Origin: a virus
Length of the DNA stretch: 28,603 bases
Strand: one strand, 5' to 3'
Virus record (IMG/VR): IMGVR_UViG_3300023500_000019
Coordinates: 1 to 28,603 of that record
Shown here: piece by piece, positions 23,227-28,603 of the stretch
How positions within the stretch are numbered: the first letter of the stretch is position 1
How the letters are laid out: every line of letters starts with the position of its first letter
Program-made: the position numbers and the translations under genes
Notes under the pieces: generated by a model
The model's database searches: none
What the model was told of the DNA's origin: nothing
What the model saw: only the letters and a program-made list of their open reading frames with translations

Positions 23227-23585
23227 TTGGTCACCTCTGGAGAGACACGAGCCCGGCCCTGAAGAAGCCGAGTAACAACACCTGCGAGTTCTAGCTCTAA
23301 ATCCCACACTCCAGCCCAAGGTGCTTCGAGTAGTGTGGTCTGCGTGGCGGACAACTCAGCGTCAATTCTGCCAAGCTGTCCGCTCGCTTCAAGCACAAGG
23401 CCTTGACCACCGCTCGCTAGGCTAATCACAGGGTCAGGCGAGTTGTACGACTTACGAACTTGTAGCCTGGCCACGTAGCCCGCAAGATTGATAGGTACGT
23501 TCAAACTGTCAAGCCAACGAAAGCTTTGGAGCCACGTCGCTCCCTGGCTGATGCGCAAGTTGTAGGTGCCAGGGAGCGTGGCCAC
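23223..23585 (-). CDS. BppU-like baseplate/fibre protein, copy 1
   Basis: This 120-aa protein starts at GTG 23585 directly after the previous stop, with AAGG 9 bases upstream. It is clearly related to the 118-aa product at 19046-19402, as shown by Q-G-A-T, F-R-W, G-Y-V-A-R-L-Q-V-R-K-S, S-A-T-Q-T-T-L-L and the closing V-T-R-L-L-Q-G-R-A-R. The pattern resembles the N-terminal domain of phage BppU-type proteins that anchor fibres. Both copies end P-E-V-T-R/K with the stop embedded in GGTGACC, which also serves the next gene as ribosome site. Probably a paralog for a second fibre. Confidence 0.75.
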   Translation of the reverse strand: MATLPGTYNLRISQGATWLQSFRWLDSLNVPINLAGYVARLQVRKSYNSPDPVISLASGGQGLVLEASGQLGRIDAELSATQTTLLEAPWAGVWDLELELAGVVTRLLQGRARVSPEVTK

Positions 23586-23819
23586 TTATTTCGCCTTCGG
23601 AGCCTTACGGCCTTCCGATGTGACATCGTCGTCGCGAGCCGACACGCCACCAAAGCCGATGCCAAGTGCAGCAGCGATAAACAGCACGCCCTGGAGCATC
23701 TTCGCCATGTTGGCCGTGGTGCTCGGGTCAGCATCGAACATCGCAGCCAAGCCCGCCAAAATCAAGGCAAGAGCGGCAGCGATTCCCGCAAACGTAGTTT
23801 TCGTCGATTTCTTGTTCAT
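23586..23819 (-). CDS. Two-helix membrane protein, holin-like
   Basis: I use ATG 23819 (77 aa), which lies 9 bases after AGGAGG; the ATG at 23825 is only 3 bases away from it. Two hydrophobic helices span about residues 10-27 and 43-58, with a D-A-D-P-S-T loop between them and a charged C-terminus (S-A-R-D-D-D-V-T-S-E). This layout matches small membrane proteins common in phage lysis and late regions, sometimes annotated as holins. Holin function cannot be shown, and no endolysin gene lies in the window. Confidence 0.68.
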   Translation of the reverse strand: MNKKSTKTTFAGIAAALALILAGLAAMFDADPSTTANMAKMLQGVLFIAAALGIGFGGVSARDDDVTSEGRKAPKAK

Positions 23820-23824
23820 GCTCA

Positions 23825-24205
23825 TCAGCCTCCTGGTACAGTCGTCAAGCGCTTGGCGTCAGGCACTTCCGGCGCCTCGTCATCTTGTAAATGAAAGACA
23901 TTGTGCGGCGCTCGCCGGATCAACACCCCCACTACGTCGTCGGGCCGAACCATCAAGACAGCAGGAACGATAAGCGGTGTCGCAAGGAATCCCTCAATCT
24001 CGACAGGACCAAGAGGTGCCGCAGCGAGGATAGCATCGTCAGCGTACTCCTTGCTCGTTCGGCACAGCAAGTCATGGCTGTAGGCTAGGGCTTTCCACTT
24101 GCCCTGCACCAGGATGATGAGCGACTCCATCGATTGACTCAAAGCTACTTCGATTTCCCACCAGCTGTTCAGCTTCACGCCTGGGGCAATGTCGTCTGGT
24201 TCCAT
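23825..24205 (-). CDS. Hypothetical protein
   Basis: This 126-aa protein starts at ATG 24205 with a weak GAGA site. It has an acidic start (M-E-P-D-D), W-W-E-I-E-V-A-L and several hydrophobic strands (P-L-I-V-P-A-V-L-M-V), and ends acidic. No motif or family recognised. It is coupled by an overlap to the holin-like gene. Confidence 0.55.
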   Translation of the reverse strand: MEPDDIAPGVKLNSWWEIEVALSQSMESLIILVQGKWKALAYSHDLLCRTSKEYADDAILAAAPLGPVEIEGFLATPLIVPAVLMVRPDDVVGVLIRRAPHNVFHLQDDEAPEVPDAKRLTTVPGG

Positions 24206-24217
24206 TGTTTCTCGCTT

Positions 24218-24460
24218 TCAGCTTGCTTCGCGTAGCAAGCGCTTGATTTCCTGGGCAGAGAGGCGAGGCAAACCGCGACAAGGGCTGGAAAGGCGCACAC
24301 TTTGTAGACGAGTCTTAGCCCTGGCCAACTTCGTCGTGTCGTTTACGGCGCCTCTTTGTGACGCTAACTCCATCATGATGATTGCGGTTTCCTCCTTAAG
24401 GCGAGCATCAGCTGCCTCCGAATATGCCGGAGGAGGAGGAGGAGGAGGAGTCGCTGCCAT
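24218..24460 (-). CDS. Small protein with N-terminal poly-Pro, overlapping gene
   Basis: This 80-aa protein starts at ATG 24460 with AAGGA about 8 bases upstream. The first 53 bases lie inside the end of the preceding gene in another frame. M-A-A-T is followed by seven prolines, then a helical region (A-D-A-R-L-K-E-E-T-A-I-I-M-M-E-L-A) and a basic C-terminus. Function unknown. The good ribosome site and downstream coding beyond the overlap support it as real. Confidence 0.6.
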   Translation of the reverse strand: MAATPPPPPPPAYSEAADARLKEETAIIMMELASQRGAVNDTTKLARAKTRLQSVRLSSPCRGLPRLSAQEIKRLLREAS

Positions 24461-25031
24461 TGGAACTTCCTTTCAGCGTTTTGTAAGTGAGAGCCATTAG
24501 CGCATCGCTTGTAGCTAGCTTGTCGGCGAAAGTCTCACCGAGTTCAGCGACCGTTTCCTTGAGCGCGTCAAGTGTTTCTGTGCTGTCAACCAGTGCGGCA
24601 AGTAGCTCATCTTTAAGCTCGTGTGTTTGCTGTCGCCAATAGTCCCGATCTTGGCGAAGTTCTGCAATGGCAGCCTCGAATGTGGTTCGGAGCTGCTCTA
24701 TGTCAGAAGCCTTATCGCGCTTGATTTCAGCGATGACCGGAATATAGCTTTGCCGAATTTCGCCCTGCCATGCGATTCGCTTAGCTTCCTCACTCTTGGA
24801 GATGCTTGCAGCGAGCTCTAAGGCCTGCTCTTGCGCAGTCTTGGCACGAGCGAGAGCCTTTTCTGGCGCCGAAGCAGCTGCTTGTTCGGCAGCGACTTCG
24901 CGCTTTTCTGAGCGCTTGAAGTACTCAACGATTTCTGGCCAGAACTTGGTTGTTAAGAATGTCAGCAAGATTGCGCCCGCACCAGAGCTAAGCCAACCAG
25001 CATCCGAAACAGCCATTGCGAGGAACGACAT
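24408..25031 (-). CDS. Membrane-anchored coiled-coil protein
   Basis: This 207-aa protein starts at ATG 25031; its ribosome site is weak. A hydrophobic N-terminal segment (about 13-33, with S-G-A-G-A-I-L-L-T-F-L) is a likely membrane anchor. A long charged coiled coil (about 38-185) follows, with many Glu/Lys/Arg and repeated A-L-x-A patterns. The C-terminus is seven serines then G-I-F-G-G-S. Gene order after terminase and the shape suggest a lysis or envelope function (i-spanin-like) or virion-membrane contact, but no specific family is recognised. Confidence 0.68.
   Translation of the reverse strand: MSFLAMAVSDAGWLSSGAGAILLTFLTTKFWPEIVEYFKRSEKREVAAEQAAASAPEKALARAKTAQEQALELAASISKSEEAKRIAWQGEIRQSYIPVIAEIKRDKASDIEQLRTTFEAAIAELRQDRDYWRQQTHELKDELLAALVDSTETLDALKETVAELGETFADKLATSDALMALTYKTLKGSSNGSDSSSSSSSGIFGGS
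24429..24449 (-). repeat. TCC trinucleotide tract read in two frames
   Basis: Seven near-perfect TCC/CCT units on the minus strand encode Ser7 at the end of the coiled-coil protein and Pro7 at the start of the next protein. Confidence 0.85.
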
Positions 25032-25090
25032 TTGAGGCGACTTTCAAAGCGTGGGAGAGTAGGCTTTAGCTTGAGGCACTGGGCTGGTCG

Positions 25091-26479
25091 CTACCGTCGC
25101 ACAGTCGTGACAGGACCACCCAGCGGGTGAGCTTCGCAGATATAGTAGCCGATACCGTCAGAGATGTGAGTTAGCGGGTCTCCGGCTGTCTTGATGATGC
25201 TACCCTGAGAGTCCGCCTGGACGCCCTCAAAGTCACGGATGACATGTGGAGCAGCCTTGGCATCAACAACCAGGCCGATGCGGCCGTCGGCTGCCTCAAG
25301 TCGCGAATTTACACTGTTCAATCGCACTCGTATCCTGGGAGCGGATGTAGCGACACGGTCGATGAGTCGTCGCCCAAAAGCAGGGCGCAGATGCGCGTCA
25401 ATCAAGTCCCAGTCAGAGCCCTCGATCGCAGAGCTGCCTTTCGCGCCGCCAGCAGGGTCACCATAGAGCACGACATCGCCGCGGTGCAGGTCTGCCCAGT
25501 CTGCAAGAATCCGCTCGCAAACTAGCTTTGTGTTTGAGCGACGCCGGATGAACACCTCGCCAATGACCGAAGTAATGCAGCCTTGGCGACTGATGTTAGG
25601 GTTCTTCAGCCATCCGATTCGATTCGCGGGGATCTCTTGGATATAAGCGCAGACACCTGGTTCGCGGTTGAAGTCAAACGCCAGGATAAGCGGAAGGTCT
25701 GGTTGATAAACGACACGATCGCCATTGGCGGCAACATTAGCTGGTGAAAACGCATGATAAGCAAGCCCCTCGAAGCTGATGAAACGAGCACGATATTCCT
25801 GATCGTAGGTAAGTGTGTCCAGCGACTCTTTCGCTTCTGCAATTTCTGCAGCTGCGCGCTTTTCGCCAAGCCACAAGTGCAACACGTCTTCAGTCGTCCA
25901 ATGATGGTGCACTCCGCCTGGAAGTTTACCGTCAAGCACCCGAGTCGCAAGATCGTAGTAGTGGTTGCGACCTTCCGGTACGCCCTCGATGTCAATCCAA
26001 CCACCACGCGTCATCATTGGGCGGATCACTTCGCTGAACACGTTGGCCTTGCAGTTCCCGAATTCCGAGATTACACCGCCGTCCCAATCTTTGCCCTCAA
26101 TTCGTTCCGGCTTGTCTAAGCCTGCGACCTTAATCTTCGCCCCGTTCACCAGGCTGATCGTGAGTTCGCTGTCGCTAATACCGCGCCGCCTGCCACCTTG
26201 GATCGCCCAATCGGGGACCATTGCCTTCAAGTCAGTCCAAAAGATGTCCTTGGACTGGCGATGCGTTGGAGCTGTGGCATAGAAGCGTCCATCGGAGAAT
26301 TCGGTAAATCCGATGGCGGCACGGATGAGCCGACGTTTAGCGCCTTCGGTCTTGAATGAGCGACGACCAGCGATAACTAGGTTGACACGGGCAGTAGACC
26401 GAACATAGCCAAGCTGAGGCGGTGAGAGTCGCGCAGGGTGCCAGCGAGGCGGAAGAGCAAAAGCGTCTTCGTCACTCAC
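25091..26479 (-). CDS. terL: Terminase large subunit
   Basis: This 462-aa protein starts at GTG 26479, overlapping the previous stop by four bases (GTGA). It has the two-part terminase layout. The ATPase has a Walker A-like G38-R-R-S-F-K43-T44, a Walker B-like G-V-I-S138-E139 and a coupling motif near 165-171 (E-G-V-P-E-G-R). The nuclease has acidic positions D269 (L-A-F-D-F), D341 (L-Y-G-D-P) and D441 (I-S-D-G). It cuts concatemeric phage DNA and pumps it through the portal. Length and motif spacing are normal for the Terminase_6/TerL group. The aspartate usually before the Walker B glutamate is a serine. Packaging type (cos, pac) cannot be told from this sequence alone. Confidence 0.93.
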   Translation of the reverse strand: MSDEDAFALPPRWHPARLSPPQLGYVRSTARVNLVIAGRRSFKTEGAKRRLIRAAIGFTEFSDGRFYATAPTHRQSKDIFWTDLKAMVPDWAIQGGRRRGISDSELTISLVNGAKIKVAGLDKPERIEGKDWDGGVISEFGNCKANVFSEVIRPMMTRGGWIDIEGVPEGRNHYYDLATRVLDGKLPGGVHHHWTTEDVLHLWLGEKRAAAEIAEAKESLDTLTYDQEYRARFISFEGLAYHAFSPANVAANGDRVVYQPDLPLILAFDFNREPGVCAYIQEIPANRIGWLKNPNISRQGCITSVIGEVFIRRRSNTKLVCERILADWADLHRGDVVLYGDPAGGAKGSSAIEGSDWDLIDAHLRPAFGRRLIDRVATSAPRIRVRLNSVNSRLEAADGRIGLVVDAKAAPHVIRDFEGVQADSQGSIIKTAGDPLTHISDGIGYYICEAHPLGGPVTTVRR

Positions 26480-26802
26480 CGATAGCGCCAGATTTTGTGG
26501 CGGTAGTTCCTGGCGGTGGAAGACTGGACCTGACAGGCTGCGGCAACTTCAAGCTCACCGGCTCCACTAGCGAACATGATTGCAGCGAGTTGCCTGCGAA
26601 CAGTGGTCAGCAAAGCTCTGACTTCGCGTACCCGAAGGTCACGCTCGCCGAAGGTTGTCAAGTAGCTCGCTGGTCCAGGCCTGGCTTTGGACTTCTTCCG
26701 CTTCTCCAGACAAGCGGTAAGTCGCACAACAGAGTCGCGCAGCTCTTGCTCGCTTTGCTCAGAAATGGCATCCTTCGACAAGGTGCTCAGCGTAAAGCTC
26801 AT
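26476..26802 (-). CDS. Terminase small subunit candidate (HTH)
   Basis: I start at ATG 26802, 9 bases after GGAGG; a GTG at 26826 is in frame but lies before the ribosome site. The 108-aa product has a helical core and a C-terminal helix-turn-helix (about 77-102: A-S-G-A-G-E-L-E-V-A-A-A-C-Q-V then S-S-T-A-R-N-Y-R). Size, DNA-binding motif and GTGA coupling to terL fit TerS, which recognises the packaging site and regulates TerL. The HTH lies at the C-terminus instead of the more usual N-terminus, so the call is not certain. The 391-aa protein further upstream is an alternative. Confidence 0.6.
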   Translation of the reverse strand: MSFTLSTLSKDAISEQSEQELRDSVVRLTACLEKRKKSKARPGPASYLTTFGERDLRVREVRALLTTVRRQLAAIMFASGAGELEVAAACQVQSSTARNYRHKIWRYR

Positions 26803-26868
26803 CAACTCGTGCCTCCACAGAGCCACATCTTGCAGCCTTATGCGTGTAGCAAGCTCAAGTAAACGCAG

Positions 26869-27060
26869 CTAAAAGTTCAGCGGTGCAGACTTGTGGAGCT
26901 TGTAGGCAAGCACAGAAGCGCCTGGATCTTGACAGGCTTTCCTGGCAGCGACAAGCCAGCGAAGGTAGCTGGCTCCATTCGCGCAATGCGGATTCGTGCA
27001 TCGGCTGTCGATGCCAAACAGCGGGTTAAGACAGCAAGTACATACGTTAAGCCAGCTCAT
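26869..27060 (-). CDS. Small zinc-ribbon-like protein
   Basis: The ATG at 27060 has GAGG 6 bases upstream and overlaps the 391-aa gene by 14 bases; a longer frame upstream lacks such a site. The 63-aa product has C7-T-C9-C10 and, ten residues later, C21-T-N-P-H-C26, so C7/C10 with C21/C26 could bind one zinc ion. The rest is helical and ends in an aromatic residue. It may bind DNA or a packaging protein, given that it lies between the terminase genes. No family recognised. Confidence 0.6.
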   Translation of the reverse strand: MSWLNVCTCCLNPLFGIDSRCTNPHCANGASYLRWLVAARKACQDPGASVLAYKLHKSAPLNF

Positions 27061-28222
27061 TCTTCGCCTCGATCTGTGCGTCCCATGCTTTGTTGACGAA
27101 TCCGCGAATCCTAGCAGCGACACCGGCTTCGTCGAGTGTTTTGTTGCCGTTGATTTCGTGTCGAGTCGCGATCAGGCGGCACAGCTGAGCCACGATAGAA
27201 GCAACTTCTTTGCTGTAGTCGCGAACTTCCTTCGTAGCTGTGACAGAACCATAGTTCCCTTCAGGCCCATAGCCGTCAACGGTCTGGAGGCTCTTGAGCT
27301 CAAGCACCTCGTCGCGATTCTTGCGAGTGAGATAGAACGCTTGGCGGGCTTCCTTCTTGACCTTACGCCGCAGCCTGATCTTCATCATCGAGATTTCGGC
27401 ATTGAGCGAATCAACCGGGTCTTCAATCATGGACAAGAGCATTTCTGCTTCTTCAGGATCAAAACACGCGGCGTAAAAGCTGCCCTGCTCCATGATTCGC
27501 TCTTCAGTAGCCGCGAGTGTGAACTGCCCAGCATGGGCATAGCAGCGAATAGGTCTGCAACCGATGGGATTGGTAGCAAGCAGCAGCTCAGGCGGACGAT
27601 GGCGACAATGCAATTGAATAGCACCGTCGGCCAAGTGTGCGAGCTTTGGGTCACTTTGTAGCTCGTGAATTCGCGTGTACAGGACACGGCCATCAGCAAG
27701 TAGCGAGCGTCGGTGTCTTGCGCCGCACATGCGACCATTCGCGACCAAGTAGGCCAGCCAGAGGGGCATGTCTTTGTCTGGCTCCCACTTGCCTTGTCTT
27801 CCACTTGCTTTGCGCACCTTTGCAGGAACGTAGGCGAGCTTTCCGTCATCAATAAGCGAGCAAGCCTCGGCATAAAGAATATCGTCGCCTGCAAGCTGTA
27901 GCTCGCCTAGCTTAGTTTTGATGCGAGTAGCGAGGCGGGTAGGCTTCTTCTTACGCCAAGCCATTCGCTTTGCGTGGTCGCTAGTTTTCGCTTTAGCATT
28001 CGCAGTTCGTGTCTTGCGCTGTGCGGCATTTCGCTTTGCTGTGGTCTTTCTGCGAGCCGCAGCAAGTGCGTCTTGCTCTTCGCGTTTCTCAGCAAGCGCT
28101 TTCTCTTTCGCTAATGCCTTTTCGAGTTTTGCTTGCTCTTTAGCCTTTCTACGTGCTCTACTCTCACGAGCTCGCTTATTTCTAGCTAGGCGTTTCTCGT
28201 CGTCTGTCCTGTCGCTTGCCAT
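27047..28222 (-). CDS. Basic coiled-coil protein, possible packaging protein
   Basis: This 391-aa protein starts at ATG 28222 with AAAGGAGG 5 bases upstream and is the first gene of the unit. The first 110 residues are extremely rich in Lys, Arg, Ala and Glu and likely form a charged helix that binds nucleic acid. The middle (about 140-240) has several Cys/His (C-G-A-R-H, L-H-C-R-H, G-C-R-P-I-R-C-Y-A-H). The C-terminal third has S-L-N-A-E-I-S-M-M-K-I-R-L-R-R-K, a pattern I associate with some small terminase or packaging-associated proteins. I do not recognise an exact family. It could be a TerS with a long basic arm, or a regulator. Confidence 0.68.
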   Translation of the reverse strand: MASDRTDDEKRLARNKRARESRARRKAKEQAKLEKALAKEKALAEKREEQDALAAARRKTTAKRNAAQRKTRTANAKAKTSDHAKRMAWRKKKPTRLATRIKTKLGELQLAGDDILYAEACSLIDDGKLAYVPAKVRKASGRQGKWEPDKDMPLWLAYLVANGRMCGARHRRSLLADGRVLYTRIHELQSDPKLAHLADGAIQLHCRHRPPELLLATNPIGCRPIRCYAHAGQFTLAATEERIMEQGSFYAACFDPEEAEMLLSMIEDPVDSLNAEISMMKIRLRRKVKKEARQAFYLTRKNRDEVLELKSLQTVDGYGPEGNYGSVTATKEVRDYSKEVASIVAQLCRLIATRHEINGNKTLDEAGVAARIRGFVNKAWDAQIEAKNELA

Positions 28223-28398
28223 AGTGGCCTCCTTTGCTAGCGAGTATACCCCATAAAGTGGTCAGGTTTACTACTGATTTCTAGGGGTATATACAGTCTA
28301 CGTCGCAGTATACACGTCGTGGGCACGCGGGACTGCGTATAAAATATATATATACTTAAATACAATAAATAAATTAACGAAAAAGAGTAAAAAACAAT

Positions 28399-28422
28399 CC
28401 CAATCTTTACCCCAATCTTTAC
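28399..28422 (+). repeat. 12-bp perfect tandem repeat
   Basis: CCCAATCTTTAC occurs twice, end to end without mismatch, next to the A/T-rich tract. Such iterons occur in origins and operators; function is not shown. Confidence 0.85.
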
Positions 28423-28533
28423 GCTTTTCCGCCACCTCTTAGCGAGCGTTTTTTAAGCGGCTCTATATATATACCCAAAGAAATGAGTAGTAAAGCCCTT
28501 CCCGGAGGCAGTGTTTCCAAGCATTACTACACC

Positions 28534-28550
28534 AAAAAGGCCCCAGGCCT
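28534..28550 (-). terminator. Rho-independent terminator (minus strand)
   Basis: On the minus strand AGGCC-TGG-GGCCT (28550-28538) is followed by four T (28537-28534). The short GC-rich stem with T-run is a plausible terminator for a unit transcribed from further right. On the plus strand the hairpin is followed by a weaker CAGTTTT. Confidence 0.6.
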
Positions 28551-28559
28551 CAGTTTTCC

Positions 28560-28580
28560 AAAAAAAGGCACCTTAGGGCC
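28560..28580 (-). terminator. Second terminator-like element (minus strand)
   Basis: GGCCC...GGTGCC with a mismatch in the stem is followed by seven T on the minus strand (28566-28560). The T-run is good and the stem weak, so it may assist the neighbouring terminator. Confidence 0.35.
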
Positions 28581-28603
28581 CCCTCGCTGTAGAAAAGGCT
28601 GCG

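Larger units (their letters stand above)
28223..28603. promoter_or_regulatory. AT-rich leader / intergenic regulatory region
   Basis: This 381-bp stretch has no supported gene. From right to left on the minus strand it holds terminator-like hairpins, a long A/T tract (28339-28397), a 12-bp tandem repeat, GTATAC-type palindromes and the ribosome site of the 391-aa gene. A TATACT (28248-28243 on the minus strand) could be a -10 element; I cannot assign a convincing -35. It is the most likely promoter region for the leftward late genes. Confidence 0.5.

Noticed and set aside
26827-26828. Eight-codon leader ORF (ATG at 26828) ending in TGATG at the TerS start
   Set aside because: Attractive coupling, but there is no ribosome site before it and chance is likely for so short a frame.
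28421-28454. Plus-strand terminator-like ACGCT...AGCGT followed by T-run
   Set aside because: Only 5 bp with a 19-base loop, and no plus-strand gene ends nearby.
1-28603. tRNA genes, integrase or attachment sites
   Set aside because: No cloverleaf, recombinase motif or paired core sequence was seen by eye; a tRNAscan or full genome would be needed to exclude them firmly.

Overview
The window is the late virion-morphogenesis region of a tailed bacteriophage (Caudoviricetes) with siphovirus-type genes: a long tape measure, a separate tail-tube protein and a frameshifted tail assembly chaperone. It could come from a free phage or a prophage; no integrase, host gene or attachment site is visible. 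Every gene I accept lies on the minus strand, so the cluster is read from the right end to the left edge. Genes are packed with 1-14 base overlaps (TGATG, TAATG, ATGA) and mostly preceded by AGGAGG-like ribosome sites. A lipoprotein with an L-Q-G-C lipobox suggests a Gram-negative host, but the host cannot be named from this window.

Right to left: (1) 28223-28603 is an AT-rich non-coding leader with minus-strand terminator-like hairpins, a perfect 12-bp tandem repeat and GTATAC palindromes. It separates this unit from whatever lies further right. (2) 25091-28222 is the packaging block: a very basic 391-aa protein, a small zinc-ribbon-like protein, a helix-turn-helix TerS candidate and the large terminase. 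(3) 23586-25031 holds small accessory proteins, including a coiled-coil membrane protein and a two-helix holin-like protein. (4) 15774-23585 is an unusual 8-kb block of fibre, collagen-like and decoration-like proteins placed between terminase and portal. It contains a duplicated BppU-like plus collagen-like cassette and two other pairs of related proteins. (5) 14984-15719 encodes a helical protein and a lipoprotein. (6) 7561-14981 is the head and head-tail connection block: DUF4055-type portal, MuF-like protein, scaffold, P22-type coat, a small repeat protein, a DnaT-like connector with an inserted domain, head closure, HK97-gp10-like protein and tail terminator. (7) 1-7536 is the tail block: tail tube, chaperone with a GGGAAAC -1 frameshift site, 992-aa tape measure, DUF2460 distal tail protein and a glycine-rich tip/receptor-binding protein that runs off the left edge.

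Together these genes would package DNA (TerS/TerL/portal), build the head (scaffold/coat/MuF), join head to tail, and make a non-contractile tail. Strong hairpins follow the major capsid and tail-tube genes, which probably helps set expression levels along one long transcript. I saw no tRNA, CRISPR, insertion sequence, endolysin or integrase. The points most worth a second look are the misplaced, duplicated fibre module, the two-frame use of a TCC repeat (Ser7 in one protein, Pro7 in the next), the nested domain in the connector protein, and the repeat-bearing AT-rich leader.
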